In this document: positions 41,648-50,004 of the stretch, piece by piece
Layout of the letters: the number at the start of each line of letters is the position of its first letter
Numbering within the stretch: the stretch's first letter is position 1
NCBI GenBank assembly: GCA_965204395.1
Contig: OZ241987.1
Span: 4,340,001 to 4,404,000, forward strand
Reading direction: 5' to 3'
Source: Bin87 sp965204395
Lineage (GTDB): Bacteria; Chloroflexota; Dehalococcoidia; Lucifugimonadales; UBA3495
DNA length: 64,000 nt
Notes under the pieces: generated by a model
Seen by the model: only the letters and a program-made list of their open reading frames with translations
Told to the model about the DNA's origin: nothing
The model's database searches: none
Made by a program: the position numbers and the translations under genes

Positions 41648-43294
41648 GTGCAGACCATTGACGCAATCGCCGAAATTTTAAAACGGGAAGGGGTCGAATA
41701 CCTGTCCTGCTTCCCAACCACGCCGGTTATCGAAGCCTGCGCTGCTGCCGGCATCCGCCCGATAATCTGTCGCCAGGAGCGTGTCGGCGTGGGCATCGCC
41801 GACGGGTACAGCCGGGTTACCAACGGACGCCCACCCGGCGTGTTCGCCATGCAGTACGGCCCCGGCGCTGAGAACGCCTACTCCGGCGTTGCCACGTCCT
41901 TCTCCGACTCCGTGCCCATTCTACTACTGCCATTGGGGCACCCCCGCGAACGTCAAGGCGTGTTCCCCATGTTTGACTCCATCGAGAGTTACGCCAGCGT
42001 CACCAAGCACCTGGAGCGGCTGAACTTGTCTGACAGCACGAGCCAGGTGATGCGGCGCGCAGTCAACGCGCTCTACACCGGCCGGCCTGGTCCGTCGATG
42101 ATCGAAATTCCCGCCGACGTAGCGCTTCAGGAAGTATCCGAGGAAGCCTTCTACTGGGGCGGCAATGTTCGCCGTTCGGCGTCCCAGGCCGACCCGGACG
42201 ACGTTGAGGCCGCCGCTCGTGCGCTGTGCTCGGCCACGTATCCGGTGATACATGCCGGCCAAGGTGTGATGTATGCGGAAGCTACCGACGAACTGGTGGA
42301 ACTGGCCGAGTTGCTGTCGATTCCGGTCATGACCACGTTGTTGGGCAAAAGCGGATTCCCCGAGCATCACCCGTTGGCATTGGGCAGTGGCTCCGGCGTG
42401 ATGTCCGGTACGGTCTATCATTTCATGCGTCGCGCCGACGTCATATTCGGCGTAGGGTCCAGCTTCACCAAGCACGGCATGTCCATGAACCTGCCTGCCG
42501 GCCGCACGTTGATTCAGAACACTAACGATCCTCGCGACTTGAACAAGGACTATGACGTGCAGTTCCCCGTCATCGGCGACGCCAAACTCGCGCTCCGCCA
42601 GATGATCGAGGCATGCCGCGAAATCGTCGGGGACACGCGCCGCAACAAGCCCGAGGTCGCTGCCGAGGTTGAATCCGTGCGCAACGCATGGCTGGCCGAA
42701 TGGCAGCACAAGACCACCGATAGCGGCCCGCTGGTGAATCCTTACCGCGTCATTACGGATTTCCAACAGGCGGTGCCATCCGACGAGGCCATCGTCACCC
42801 ATGACTCCGGAAGCCCACGCGACCAGATCACGCCCTTCTACCGCTCCGGTGGTCCCCGGACTTACTTGGGTTGGGGGAAATCCCACGGCCTCGGCACTGG
42901 CCTGGGGCTGGTTATTGGCGCGAAACTGGCGGATCCCGAGAAGATGTGCGTCAACTTCATGGGCGACGCAGCCTTCGGCATGGTGGGACTCGACTTCGAG
43001 ACCGCCGTGCGCAGCGGGGCGCCGATTACCACGGTGGTATTGAACAACTCGACCATGGCCGTCGAGACCGCGGCTATGGAGCGGTCTCACAATCTCTACA
43101 ACACCCGGGACCTGGGCGGCAATTACGCCGACATGGGCCGGGCGATGGGTGGTTACGCCGAACGGGTCACCGACCCAGCCGAAATCATCCCAGCCTTCCA
43201 ACGGGCGCGTCGGCAGAACGAAGAAGGAAACGCCGTACTGTTGGAGTTCATCACCAACGAGGAGATTGACTACTCCCACAAGCGCGCATTCTGA
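41648..43294 (+). CDS. Thiamine diphosphate-dependent enzyme (acetolactate-synthase family)
   Basis: A 548-residue three-domain ThDP enzyme. The N-terminal PYR domain has the activating Glu at E44 (CRQERVGVGIADGYSR). The middle domain has VIHAGQGVMYAEA. The C-terminal PP domain has the ThDP-Mg motif GDAAFGMVGLDFETA ending NNSTMAVE (a GDG-to-GDA variant). Possible reactions include carboligation or decarboxylation of a 2-oxo acid, as in glyoxylate carboligase, oxalyl-CoA or benzoylformate decarboxylase; the substrate is not evident. The GTG start is preceded by GAGG at 41637-41640. Followed by a hairpin and the TPR gene. Confidence 0.85.
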   Translation: MQTIDAIAEILKREGVEYLSCFPTTPVIEACAAAGIRPIICRQERVGVGIADGYSRVTNGRPPGVFAMQYGPGAENAYSGVATSFSDSVPILLLPLGHPRERQGVFPMFDSIESYASVTKHLERLNLSDSTSQVMRRAVNALYTGRPGPSMIEIPADVALQEVSEEAFYWGGNVRRSASQADPDDVEAAARALCSATYPVIHAGQGVMYAEATDELVELAELLSIPVMTTLLGKSGFPEHHPLALGSGSGVMSGTVYHFMRRADVIFGVGSSFTKHGMSMNLPAGRTLIQNTNDPRDLNKDYDVQFPVIGDAKLALRQMIEACREIVGDTRRNKPEVAAEVESVRNAWLAEWQHKTTDSGPLVNPYRVITDFQQAVPSDEAIVTHDSGSPRDQITPFYRSGGPRTYLGWGKSHGLGTGLGLVIGAKLADPEKMCVNFMGDAAFGMVGLDFETAVRSGAPITTVVLNNSTMAVETAAMERSHNLYNTRDLGGNYADMGRAMGGYAERVTDPAEIIPAFQRARRQNEEGNAVLLEFITNEEIDYSHKRAF

Positions 43295-43349
43295 TCGGGG
43301 TGAGCCGACGTAAATCGGCCCATAGTCTCCGGAACGTTGATCGAGTACT

Positions 43350-43376
43350 GCAGGGGTGAATCTCGTTCGCCCCTGC
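43350..43376 (+). terminator. Stem-loop after the ThDP-enzyme gene
   Basis: GCAGGGGTGAA (43350-43360) pairs with TTCGCCCCTGC (43366-43376) with one wobble and a 5-base loop. It lies 55 bp beyond the ThDP-enzyme stop, just before the TPR gene. Confidence 0.6.
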
Positions 43377-43401
43377 TTGCTGTTTGAACCCTATTGCTAC
43401 C

Positions 43402-44088
43402 GTGACCGCCTCCGACTTGCACAAAATCATCGCCGAGGCCGATGCGCGCATTGCCGGCGGCGACCGATCGGCGGCGCCCTATCTGGAACGAGGATCCGCT
43501 TTGTTGCAATTGGACCGCCCCGGCGACGCGCTGGTCGACTTGGATTTCGCGGTGATCATCGATCCCGCAAGCAGCCGAGCCCGCGTGGCTCGCGCCGAAG
43601 CCCTGCTGAAGTTGGGCCGGCATACCTCTGCGATGGATGATCTCGACGTCGCCTTGGAGGCCGAACCGACTTATCCTGCCGCCTGGCGACTGCGCGGCGT
43701 GGTCAATTTGGAGCTTGAGGAATGGTCGGCATCCGAAACCGATTGCTCTCGGGCGATTGAATTGGGCGCGGACGATGCGGTGGTCTGGCGGACCCGGGGC
43801 CGTGCCTTATATCAAATGGGGCATTTCGGCTCCGCAATCAGAGATTACGACCGGGCGATCAAACTACAACCCGATGACATCGAGTGCCTGTATTGGCGCG
43901 GTCTGGCGCATCGCGACCTGGGTGACCATGACGCCGCGATCGCTGACTTCACGCGGGCAATCGACATTGACCCCATGTTTGCCGAGTGCTATGTGTCCCG
44001 TGGCAGATCTTGGTCGGAGCTGGGCGATATGGCAGCCGCCCGTTCCGATTGGGCGATGGCCGCGCAGATGCTGCACCATTCCCATTGA
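43402..44088 (+). CDS. Tetratricopeptide-repeat protein
   Basis: About 228 residues made of roughly six TPR units. Typical pieces are GSALLQLDRPGDALVDLDFAVIIDP, RAEALLKLGRHTSAMDDLDVALEAEP, GRALYQMGHFGSAIRDYDRAIKLQP and GLAHRDLGDHDAAIADFTRAIDIDP. TPRs form helical scaffolds for protein-protein contacts. No signal peptide or membrane segment is seen. The start is uncertain: TTG 43384 would add six residues, GTG 43402 is taken; neither has a clear ribosome-binding site. Partner unknown. Confidence 0.8.
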   Translation: MTASDLHKIIAEADARIAGGDRSAAPYLERGSALLQLDRPGDALVDLDFAVIIDPASSRARVARAEALLKLGRHTSAMDDLDVALEAEPTYPAAWRLRGVVNLELEEWSASETDCSRAIELGADDAVVWRTRGRALYQMGHFGSAIRDYDRAIKLQPDDIECLYWRGLAHRDLGDHDAAIADFTRAIDIDPMFAECYVSRGRSWSELGDMAAARSDWAMAAQMLHHSH

Positions 44089-44146
44089 GCCCACCAAACG
44101 ACGTCCAGTTGCATTTTTCGACTGCCAGTGAATTGGAGGAACGCAA

Positions 44147-44512
44147 ATGTCCGATATCAAATCCCGGTACCTGTTCATCGCCAGCATGGACATCGACGCT
44201 GACCGCGAGGCGCTGTTCAACGACGTGTACAACACCGAACATTGTCCGATGCTCAACGAAACGCCGGGCGTGATTGGCGTAACCCGGTACGAAACCCAAC
44301 GCCTGGTGATGGCCATGGGCGGCGAAGTCCGAGAGATCGAAATACCCGGCACGCCCAAGCACCACGCGGTTTATCAGATCGAGAGCCCCGATGTCCTAAC
44401 CAGTCCCGAATGGGCAGAAGCGGTAGACGCCGGCAGGTGGCCGGAGCAGGTGCGGCCATACACCCAAAACCGCCGCCATGTCCTTTTGAAGCTCACTTAC
44501 CCGGAGTCCTGA
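44147..44512 (+). CDS. Small dimeric alpha/beta-barrel (EthD/DUF4286-like) protein
   Basis: A 121-residue protein with a ferredoxin-like barrel pattern: SRYLFIASMDIDADREALFNDVYNTEH (strand-helix with the EthD-like N.EH motif), GVIGVTRYETQR, then HHAVYQIESPDVLTSPEWAEA. This family often sits beside monooxygenases or degradation genes, and the role is generally unknown. GGAGG lies 8 bases before the ATG. It lies downstream of the TPR gene and converges on the ketopantoate-reductase-like gene. Confidence 0.75.
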   Translation: MSDIKSRYLFIASMDIDADREALFNDVYNTEHCPMLNETPGVIGVTRYETQRLVMAMGGEVREIEIPGTPKHHAVYQIESPDVLTSPEWAEAVDAGRWPEQVRPYTQNRRHVLLKLTYPES

Positions 44513-44600
44513 ACGGCCGGTTCCGCCCGGTGCTGTCATCGCTCACGCGGGGGCACCGCAACCCGCCATCGTGGGCAGGTTGGACCACCGGGCCTAGCCG

Positions 44601-45536
44601 CTAAGCGCCGCTCCGTTCAGCGTCTATGCGGTTCGCTCGGGGCTTGAGGACGGCGTACAGGGCGTTGTTGATGGGCGTCGGCACTCCGTACTCCTGGCCC
44701 ATACGAATCACCGTGCCGGTCAATCCTTCCAGTTCGACGGGTTGGCCTTCGGCGAAGTCTTTGGCCAGCGATGCCATACCGGTCGCCGGGAAGTTGTCCA
44801 AGGCATTCATGGACCACTCAAGGGAGTCGGGTTCCAGGGGCGCTCCGGATGCCTCTCCCACCGCCAGGGCCTCAGCGATGGCTTCCTGAATCACCGAACG
44901 CGTTTCGGGTACGCTGCGGAGTTCACCATAGGCGCAACCGCTGGCGGCGCACACGCCCGCGGAACCCGATAGATAGGCAAACTTCTTCCACAGCATGCCA
45001 GTCATGTTTTCCAGCAATTCCACACGCCAACCCGCGCCCTGGAATACCTCTAGCAAGCGCTCCCCGCGCTCGGTGATCCCCGGAGTACGTTCGCCGAATG
45101 ACGCGGCGCCAGGCCCACCCTGGGTCACCATTCCGGGCTCGGCGATGCGTCCTTCCAGGTAGGCGGACCCAATCATCACACGTTCCGGGCCGTAAACATC
45201 CACCAACCGTTCCCCGTTGTCGATACCGTTCTGCAACGTCAAGACGATGGTGTCCGGGCCCACCATCGGGGCGATGGCCTGTATCGCGGCCTCGTTGTGG
45301 TACATTTTTACGGTGAACAGAACCAGTTCCTGGTGGCCCGCCTCGGCCGGTTGGTCCGTCGCCTGGCCCGGCACCACAAATTCGCCGTCGTTGCTGCTGA
45401 TCACCCGCAGACCGTTGCTGCGGATAGCCTCCAGGTGAGGGCCGCGAGCGATAAACGTTACGTTGTTGCCGGCACGGGCCAGCAAGCCGCCAAAATAGCC
45501 GCCCACGCCTCCCGCGCCCATGACTGCAATGTCCAT
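44601..45536 (-). CDS. 2-dehydropantoate 2-reductase-like protein
   Basis: A 311-residue NADP-binding reductase: AVMGAGGVGGYFGGLLARAGNNVTFIARG at the start gives the Rossmann GxGxxG motif. Conserved elements further in include LFTVKMYHNEAAI, VLTLQNGIDNGE, and the C-terminal helical domain with KFAYLSGSAGVCAA (catalytic-Lys region MLWKKF). PanE makes pantoate for CoA, but many PanE-like paralogues act on other 2-oxo acids. Here it is the last gene of a leftward acyl-CoA unit, so a degradative role is equally possible. Confidence 0.83.
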   Translation of the reverse strand: MDIAVMGAGGVGGYFGGLLARAGNNVTFIARGPHLEAIRSNGLRVISSNDGEFVVPGQATDQPAEAGHQELVLFTVKMYHNEAAIQAIAPMVGPDTIVLTLQNGIDNGERLVDVYGPERVMIGSAYLEGRIAEPGMVTQGGPGAASFGERTPGITERGERLLEVFQGAGWRVELLENMTGMLWKKFAYLSGSAGVCAASGCAYGELRSVPETRSVIQEAIAEALAVGEASGAPLEPDSLEWSMNALDNFPATGMASLAKDFAEGQPVELEGLTGTVIRMGQEYGVPTPINNALYAVLKPRANRIDAERSGA

Positions 45537-45539
45537 GAA

Positions 45540-47105
45540 TCAATCCTCGCTGGGTGCTACCGGATAGTCAAACTGGTCTCTCAGATCGCGCTTCATCACC
45601 TTGCCCATGACGTTGCGCGGCAGGGCATCGATGAATACCACGGATCTTGGCCTCTTGTATCCAGCCAACCTCTGGCGGCAAAACTCGATCAGATCTGACT
45701 CGTCAACGGAATCAGTCTCCCTGACTACCACCGCTCGTACCTCTTCGCCCCATTCCAAATCTGGCACTCCGATCACTGCGGCCTCGGCGACGCCGGGATG
45801 CTCGGCCAGGGTTTGCTCGACCTCCTCCGGTGAGATCATCTCGCCGCCGCGTTTGATGAAGTCGCGCGCCCGGCCGGCCAGGTAGATGTAGCCGTCATCG
45901 TCCTGCCATCCCAGATCCCCGGTATAGAGCCAGCCGGAGCGGATGGTGTCGCCGGTGGCCTCGTCCTGCCGCCAATAGCCGCTCATCATGCGCGGCCCTC
46001 GCGCAACAATTTCGCCGACCTCGTCGCCGGATACCGGTTCGCCTTCCTCCGATACGATCATTACCTCGACGTCGTCGAGCGGTTTGCCGATGGACGTGAG
46101 ACGACGCAATTTAGTTTCGACCTCTTCGGGGGTTCCCGCGAGCACGTGGTCGTCGGGGGGCAGCATGGTGATGGTCGAGGCCGTTTCGGTCTGCCCAAAG
46201 GCGTTGATGAATCGGGTGTTGGGGAATTTTTCGATGGCGTCCCGGATCACCGGCAACGGCATGGGAGCGGCGCCGTAGGTTATGACGTCCAGCGAGGAGA
46301 GGTCGTAGTCGGAAAATTGCGGATGATCCATCACGCGTTTCAGCATGGTCGGCACCAGCATGGCCCGGTTCGCCCGATGCTCCACGGTGAGGGACATCCA
46401 CTCTTCGGGGTCGAACTGTGGCATGACCACCAAGGTCCGACCGCCGAACACCGCAGCCAAAGCCGCCTGAAGTCCGGCAACGTGGTACATGGGAACGGTG
46501 AGCAGGTTGGTCTCCTCCACGTCGGGATCGGCGGGAGTAACGTTGGTCAACAGGAAGGTGCTGAAGCTGTCGTGGGACAACTGCACCCCTTTAGGGACGC
46601 TGGTGGTTCCCGACGTGAACATGATCACTGTGGTGGCGTCCTCGTCGTCTTCCGGGAAGTGCATTTGATCGGGTTCGGCTCGTGCCAGCAGGTCATCGTA
46701 GCCGTGCCGGCCACCAGCGGCCGGGGTATCCAACATGACGATGCGATCATCGAGGAGGTCGCCGCCGGCCACCAGGGGCAGGTACCGTTCTCCCAGAAAG
46801 AGGAAACTGGGCTCCGCAATGCGCAGCATCGTGGCCAGCTCATCCTCCTTGGCCCGAAAGTTGATCGGCACATAGATGGCGTCCAACTGTGCTACAGCGA
46901 AATACAACTCGATCAGGTGGTTGCAGTTGGTTTGCATCGCCGCGACCCTATCGCCTGGCCCGACGCCCAGCTCCGACAGGGCGTTGGCGAGTCGATTGAC
47001 TCGTTCCTGCAGCAACTCAAAACTGTACCGCTGCCCGCTGAATACGATCGCGTCGCGTTCAGGCACTATCGCCGAGGCAAGCATCAAAATTTCGGTGGTG
47101 TTCAT
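45540..47105 (-). CDS. AMP-forming acyl-CoA ligase
   Basis: Activates a carboxylic acid to its CoA thioester via an acyl-adenylate. A 521-residue ANL-superfamily enzyme: P-loop-like TTVIMFTSGTTSVPKGVQLSHD near residue 165, YGAAPMPLPV and NAFGQTET near 280-315, YTGDLGWQDDDGYIYLAGRARDFIKRGGEMISPEE near 400, and the catalytic Lys region RPRSVVFIDALPRNVMGKVMKRD at the end. Acyl specificity unknown. Starts 10 bp after an enoyl-CoA hydratase gene and ends 3 bp before the PanE-like gene, so it is in an operon. Confidence 0.9.
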   Translation of the reverse strand: MNTTEILMLASAIVPERDAIVFSGQRYSFELLQERVNRLANALSELGVGPGDRVAAMQTNCNHLIELYFAVAQLDAIYVPINFRAKEDELATMLRIAEPSFLFLGERYLPLVAGGDLLDDRIVMLDTPAAGGRHGYDDLLARAEPDQMHFPEDDEDATTVIMFTSGTTSVPKGVQLSHDSFSTFLLTNVTPADPDVEETNLLTVPMYHVAGLQAALAAVFGGRTLVVMPQFDPEEWMSLTVEHRANRAMLVPTMLKRVMDHPQFSDYDLSSLDVITYGAAPMPLPVIRDAIEKFPNTRFINAFGQTETASTITMLPPDDHVLAGTPEEVETKLRRLTSIGKPLDDVEVMIVSEEGEPVSGDEVGEIVARGPRMMSGYWRQDEATGDTIRSGWLYTGDLGWQDDDGYIYLAGRARDFIKRGGEMISPEEVEQTLAEHPGVAEAAVIGVPDLEWGEEVRAVVVRETDSVDESDLIEFCRQRLAGYKRPRSVVFIDALPRNVMGKVMKRDLRDQFDYPVAPSED

Positions 47106-47115
47106 CCTTTCACCG

Positions 47116-47844
47116 TTAGTCGCCGTTAGTCATCAGCATTGCGGCCATTCTACGCTCTTGCTGCAAACCATCCGCAAGCGTCATGTCCAGACCATCGCGC
47201 AACAGGGAGCGCATGGCCGCCGTCTTGCCTGGGGGAATTTTAGCCAGTCTTTTGGCGGCCGCCCAGGCCGATTCCGTAAGGTTCTCTGCGGGGACAACCC
47301 TACCCACCAACCCGATGCGCATCGCTTCGGCAGAGTCGATTCGGCGTCCGGTGAGGAGCAGATCCATGGCGGTGGATGGCCCGGTGTTCCGAGGCAGGGT
47401 CTGTGAGCCGCCGGCTGCCGGGATCATGCCCAACCGCAGTTCGGGCATCGAAAACACTGTGTCCGATGCGGCGATCCGGACGTCGGCCAGCAGCAGGATC
47501 TCCACTCCCGAACCGATGCAGTACCCGTGCACCGCCGCCACGATGGGCTTGGGGAGATCTATCAGCTGTCCCCACACGTCGCGTTGCCAGCGCACGTTGC
47601 GCGCAATAGCCTGGGATGGAGCGGTGCCGAACTCACTGAGATCCGCTCCGGCGCAAAATGCCCGGCCCTGGCCGGTTATCAACAACGCTGTCACCTCGTC
47701 GTCATCGGCCACCGCTTGCAAAGCTTCGTCGAAATCGTTCCGCATGGCAACCGAATAAGCGTTGAGTTGTCGCGGGCGGTTGAGCGATATGTGAGCAACA
47801 CCGCCAACTTTCTCGTAGATGATCGTCGGGAAGGGCGCGCTCAT
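47116..47844 (-). CDS. Enoyl-CoA hydratase/isomerase family protein (1)
   Basis: A crotonase-fold enzyme of 242 residues from ATG 47844. HISLNRPRQLNAYSVAMRNDFDEAL at the start, oxyanion loop GQGRAFCAGADLSEFG near 60, second loop AVHGYCIGSGVEILLLADVRIA near 105, and a conserved acidic residue in MPELRLGMIPAAGGSQTLPR. The longer frame to 48015 adds 57 residues that are not homologous and overlaps the PHP gene. Lies in an operon between the PHP-type gene and the acyl-CoA ligase. Confidence 0.88.
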   Translation of the reverse strand: MSAPFPTIIYEKVGGVAHISLNRPRQLNAYSVAMRNDFDEALQAVADDDEVTALLITGQGRAFCAGADLSEFGTAPSQAIARNVRWQRDVWGQLIDLPKPIVAAVHGYCIGSGVEILLLADVRIAASDTVFSMPELRLGMIPAAGGSQTLPRNTGPSTAMDLLLTGRRIDSAEAMRIGLVGRVVPAENLTESAWAAAKRLAKIPPGKTAAMRSLLRDGLDMTLADGLQQERRMAAMLMTNGD

Positions 47845-47858
47845 GACATCTGCACCGA

Positions 47859-48401
47859 TCAGTCCAGCGGGACGGCTCGCTGGATCATTTCGTCCAGATC
47901 TACCAGTGTGCTGCCCGCGCCAATTTCGCCCAGTTTGTTGGCGTCGCTGACCGAAAACGTCAGCAACCCGTGTTGCTGGGCGACTCGCTCCACATGAGGC
48001 CGGCGTATGTGCCAATCGTGGTGGTGATTAGCAACCTCTATGCCGTGCACGCCGTCCTCAATAACGATGTTTTGCGTGTAATACCCGGGATGGCAGTAGT
48101 TCCGGAACAAGCGTCCACCGGGCAGATACAATTCAACGCAGTGATAGCCGTCGAACGGGCTGCTTGCTGGCCGGACGTCGATTTCCTGTCCAGGAATGAT
48201 AAGTACCTCGCCAGGGAAATGTCGCTCAACGACGCGATGCAACTCCATCCCCCAATGTGGTCGCCAGTGATCGGTTACGCCTATCCCGTCCAGACCTGCA
48301 TCCTTGATGTGCATGATCACGGTCTCGGCGATCTCCGGTGTCGGCGGTTTGAATCCAAACATTTCGCCGACATGGGTGTGAAGATCCAGACGTACCTCCA
48401 T
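47859..48401 (-). CDS. PHP-domain metal-dependent phosphoesterase-like protein
   Basis: A 180-residue PHP-fold hydrolase. First motif LDLHTHVGEMF, second GIGVTDHWRPHWG near residue 39, then PGQEIDVR near 70, and the later VHGIEVANHHHDWH and FSVSDANKLGE with metal-binding His/Asp. Such proteins hydrolyse phosphate esters or act as nucleases or histidinol phosphatases; the substrate here is unclear. It sits 14 bp before one enoyl-CoA hydratase and 12 bp after another, an unusual place for a phosphoesterase. Confidence 0.78.
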   Translation of the reverse strand: MEVRLDLHTHVGEMFGFKPPTPEIAETVIMHIKDAGLDGIGVTDHWRPHWGMELHRVVERHFPGEVLIIPGQEIDVRPASSPFDGYHCVELYLPGGRLFRNYCHPGYYTQNIVIEDGVHGIEVANHHHDWHIRRPHVERVAQQHGLLTFSVSDANKLGEIGAGSTLVDLDEMIQRAVPLD

Positions 48402-48413
48402 CTAAACCGCCTA

Positions 48414-49196
48414 TCACCGTCCGTTGAATTTGGGCGCACGCTTTTCTGCGAACGACCGCAGGCCTTCGGCGCGATCTTCGGTGCTCTGGAGGATGACACT
48501 CAGGTCGGCCTCCAACCGCAGGCCTTGAGCTAAGGACAGATCGCCGGCAGCCGTCACTGCCTCTTTGGCGTACCGGCTGGCGATGGGAGCCGCAGCCGCG
48601 ACGCTATCCGCCAACTCACAAGCAACCTTGGCAAGGTCTTGCTTCGGTACCACCCGGTTCACCAATCCTGCTTCCAAAGCTTCGTGTGCAGACAAAACTC
48701 GCCCGGTCAGTAGCATATCCCGCGCGATTCCCGGACCAACCAGCCGAGGGAGCCGCTGAGTCGCGCCGTCGTGGGGGAAAACGTTGTCCTGCAAACACCC
48801 GACACCAAATTTGGCGGTATCAACGGCGATTCGGAGGTCGGCAGCCATCGCCAATTCCAGACCGTGCCCGGTGGCATCCCCGTTAAGGACCGCGATGGTC
48901 GGCATGGGCAAGGCCGCGAAAAAGCTGGCGACGCTCATCCTGGCAATCCACTCGAGTCGATGATGTACTGGTGCTTGTGCAACATCGGCCGGCGGGCCTT
49001 TGCGTCCGAAGGCGAAGGCCTCGCCGTGGCCGGTGATGGTAGTGACTCGGATTGCATCCTGAAATTGCAATTCGGAACAACAATCGCGTATTTCGTCGGC
49101 CGTGTCTTCGTCGATTGAGACGCCTCCGGCTGCGGCCGGCAAACGTATAGAAGCCTGGAAGCCGTTCAATTCGCAGCTGATGTAACGGTATCGCAT
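48414..49196 (-). CDS. Enoyl-CoA hydratase/isomerase family protein (2)
   Basis: A crotonase-fold protein of 260 residues from ATG 49196 (11 residues more if the upstream ATG at 49229 is used). Oxyanion region EAFAFGRKGPPADVA; second loop LNGDATGHGLELAMAADLRIAVDTAKFGVG, followed by RLVGPGIARDMLLTGRVLSAHEALEAGLVNRVV. The first loop lacks the usual F.AG.D pattern (FAFGRKGPP), so the chemistry may differ from hydration. It is the first gene of the leftward unit ending with the PanE-like gene. Confidence 0.82.
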   Translation of the reverse strand: MRYRYISCELNGFQASIRLPAAAGGVSIDEDTADEIRDCCSELQFQDAIRVTTITGHGEAFAFGRKGPPADVAQAPVHHRLEWIARMSVASFFAALPMPTIAVLNGDATGHGLELAMAADLRIAVDTAKFGVGCLQDNVFPHDGATQRLPRLVGPGIARDMLLTGRVLSAHEALEAGLVNRVVPKQDLAKVACELADSVAAAAPIASRYAKEAVTAAGDLSLAQGLRLEADLSVILQSTEDRAEGLRSFAEKRAPKFNGR

Positions 49197-49278
49197 GTGC
49201 AGGGTGGGTTTGGGATTTAGCTGAGGCAAACGGGGCAGACAGGCAACCGGGTGGGTTTATCGCGCTATGTGATTGGGT

Positions 49279-49284
49279 TAGAAT
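49279..49284 (+). promoter_or_regulatory. Candidate -10 box before the CoA-transferase cluster
   Basis: TAGAAT at 49279-49284 lies 25 bp before ATG 49309. The -35 region (TTTATC at 17 bp) is weak. Confidence 0.35.
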
Positions 49285-49308
49285 GGCGCGCGTTTCGCGG
49301 GTTGGTTC

Positions 49309-49995
49309 ATGGCATTCAGCAAATTATACGACACTCACGCCGCCGCCGTAGCAGATGTTCGGGATGGAGCTACCATATTGGTTGGGGGCTTGTCCCGCGC
49401 CAACGAGCCGTCCGGCCTGTTGGCCGCGCTCTTTCGGCATGGCGCTAGTGACCTGACCATCGTCTGCGATTTCGCGGGTTGGGACGGCAGCGAATCCATT
49501 CTGCGACTGGCCAAGGAAGGGCGAATCGCCCGGCTAATCTCTCCCTGCCCCTTCCTGGGCGCGGAGGGCGGAGTGATACCGGAACTGTGGGATTTGGGCG
49601 ATCTTGAAGTCATAGCCGTGCCACAGGGCACACTGGCCGAACGACTCCGTGCCGCCGGGGCAGGAATCGGCGGCGTGTTCATTCCGGTGGGGCCGGGCAC
49701 CAGATTCGCCGCCGACAAAGAGACACGGACGGTTGACGGCGTGGAGTACGTGCTGGAATCGCCATTGCGGGGAGATTTTGCGTTCCTTCGGGCATCGTCA
49801 ACGGATCATATGGGCAACTTGGTGTACCGCGGCGCCCAGCGCCACTGGAATGCCGTTATGGCGACGGCGGCAAACATTACCGTCGTCGAGGCCGACAGCA
49901 TCGGGGAACCTGGCTTCATCAACCCAGAGTTGGTGATCACCCCTGGGATTTATGTAAATCGCATTGTCCATTCGACCTTTGCGCCCACATCATAG
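49309..49995 (+). CDS. Family I CoA-transferase, subunit A-type (first)
   Basis: A 228-residue subunit-A-type protein of 3-oxoacid/glutaconate CoA-transferases. The glycine-rich start is GGLSRANEPSGLL rather than the usual GGFG.CG.P. Later blocks agree well with the family: VPQGTLAERLRAAGAGIGGVFIPVGPGT near residue 103, VEYVLESPLRGDFAFLRASS near 145, DHMGNLVYRGAQRHWNAVMATAA and ITPGIYVNRIV. The first gene of a three-gene cluster; its partner B half lies fused in the next gene. Confidence 0.85.
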   Translation: MAFSKLYDTHAAAVADVRDGATILVGGLSRANEPSGLLAALFRHGASDLTIVCDFAGWDGSESILRLAKEGRIARLISPCPFLGAEGGVIPELWDLGDLEVIAVPQGTLAERLRAAGAGIGGVFIPVGPGTRFAADKETRTVDGVEYVLESPLRGDFAFLRASSTDHMGNLVYRGAQRHWNAVMATAANITVVEADSIGEPGFINPELVITPGIYVNRIVHSTFAPTS

Positions 49996-50004
49996 GACCT
50001 CCCG

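Noticed and set aside
41924..43279. A 451-codon minus-strand frame opposite the ThDP enzyme
   Set aside because: Antisense shadow, His/Arg/Val-rich, without a recognisable fold.
46146..47129. A 327-codon plus-strand frame opposite the acyl-CoA ligase
   Set aside because: Antisense shadow; the ligase motifs on the other strand explain the constraint.
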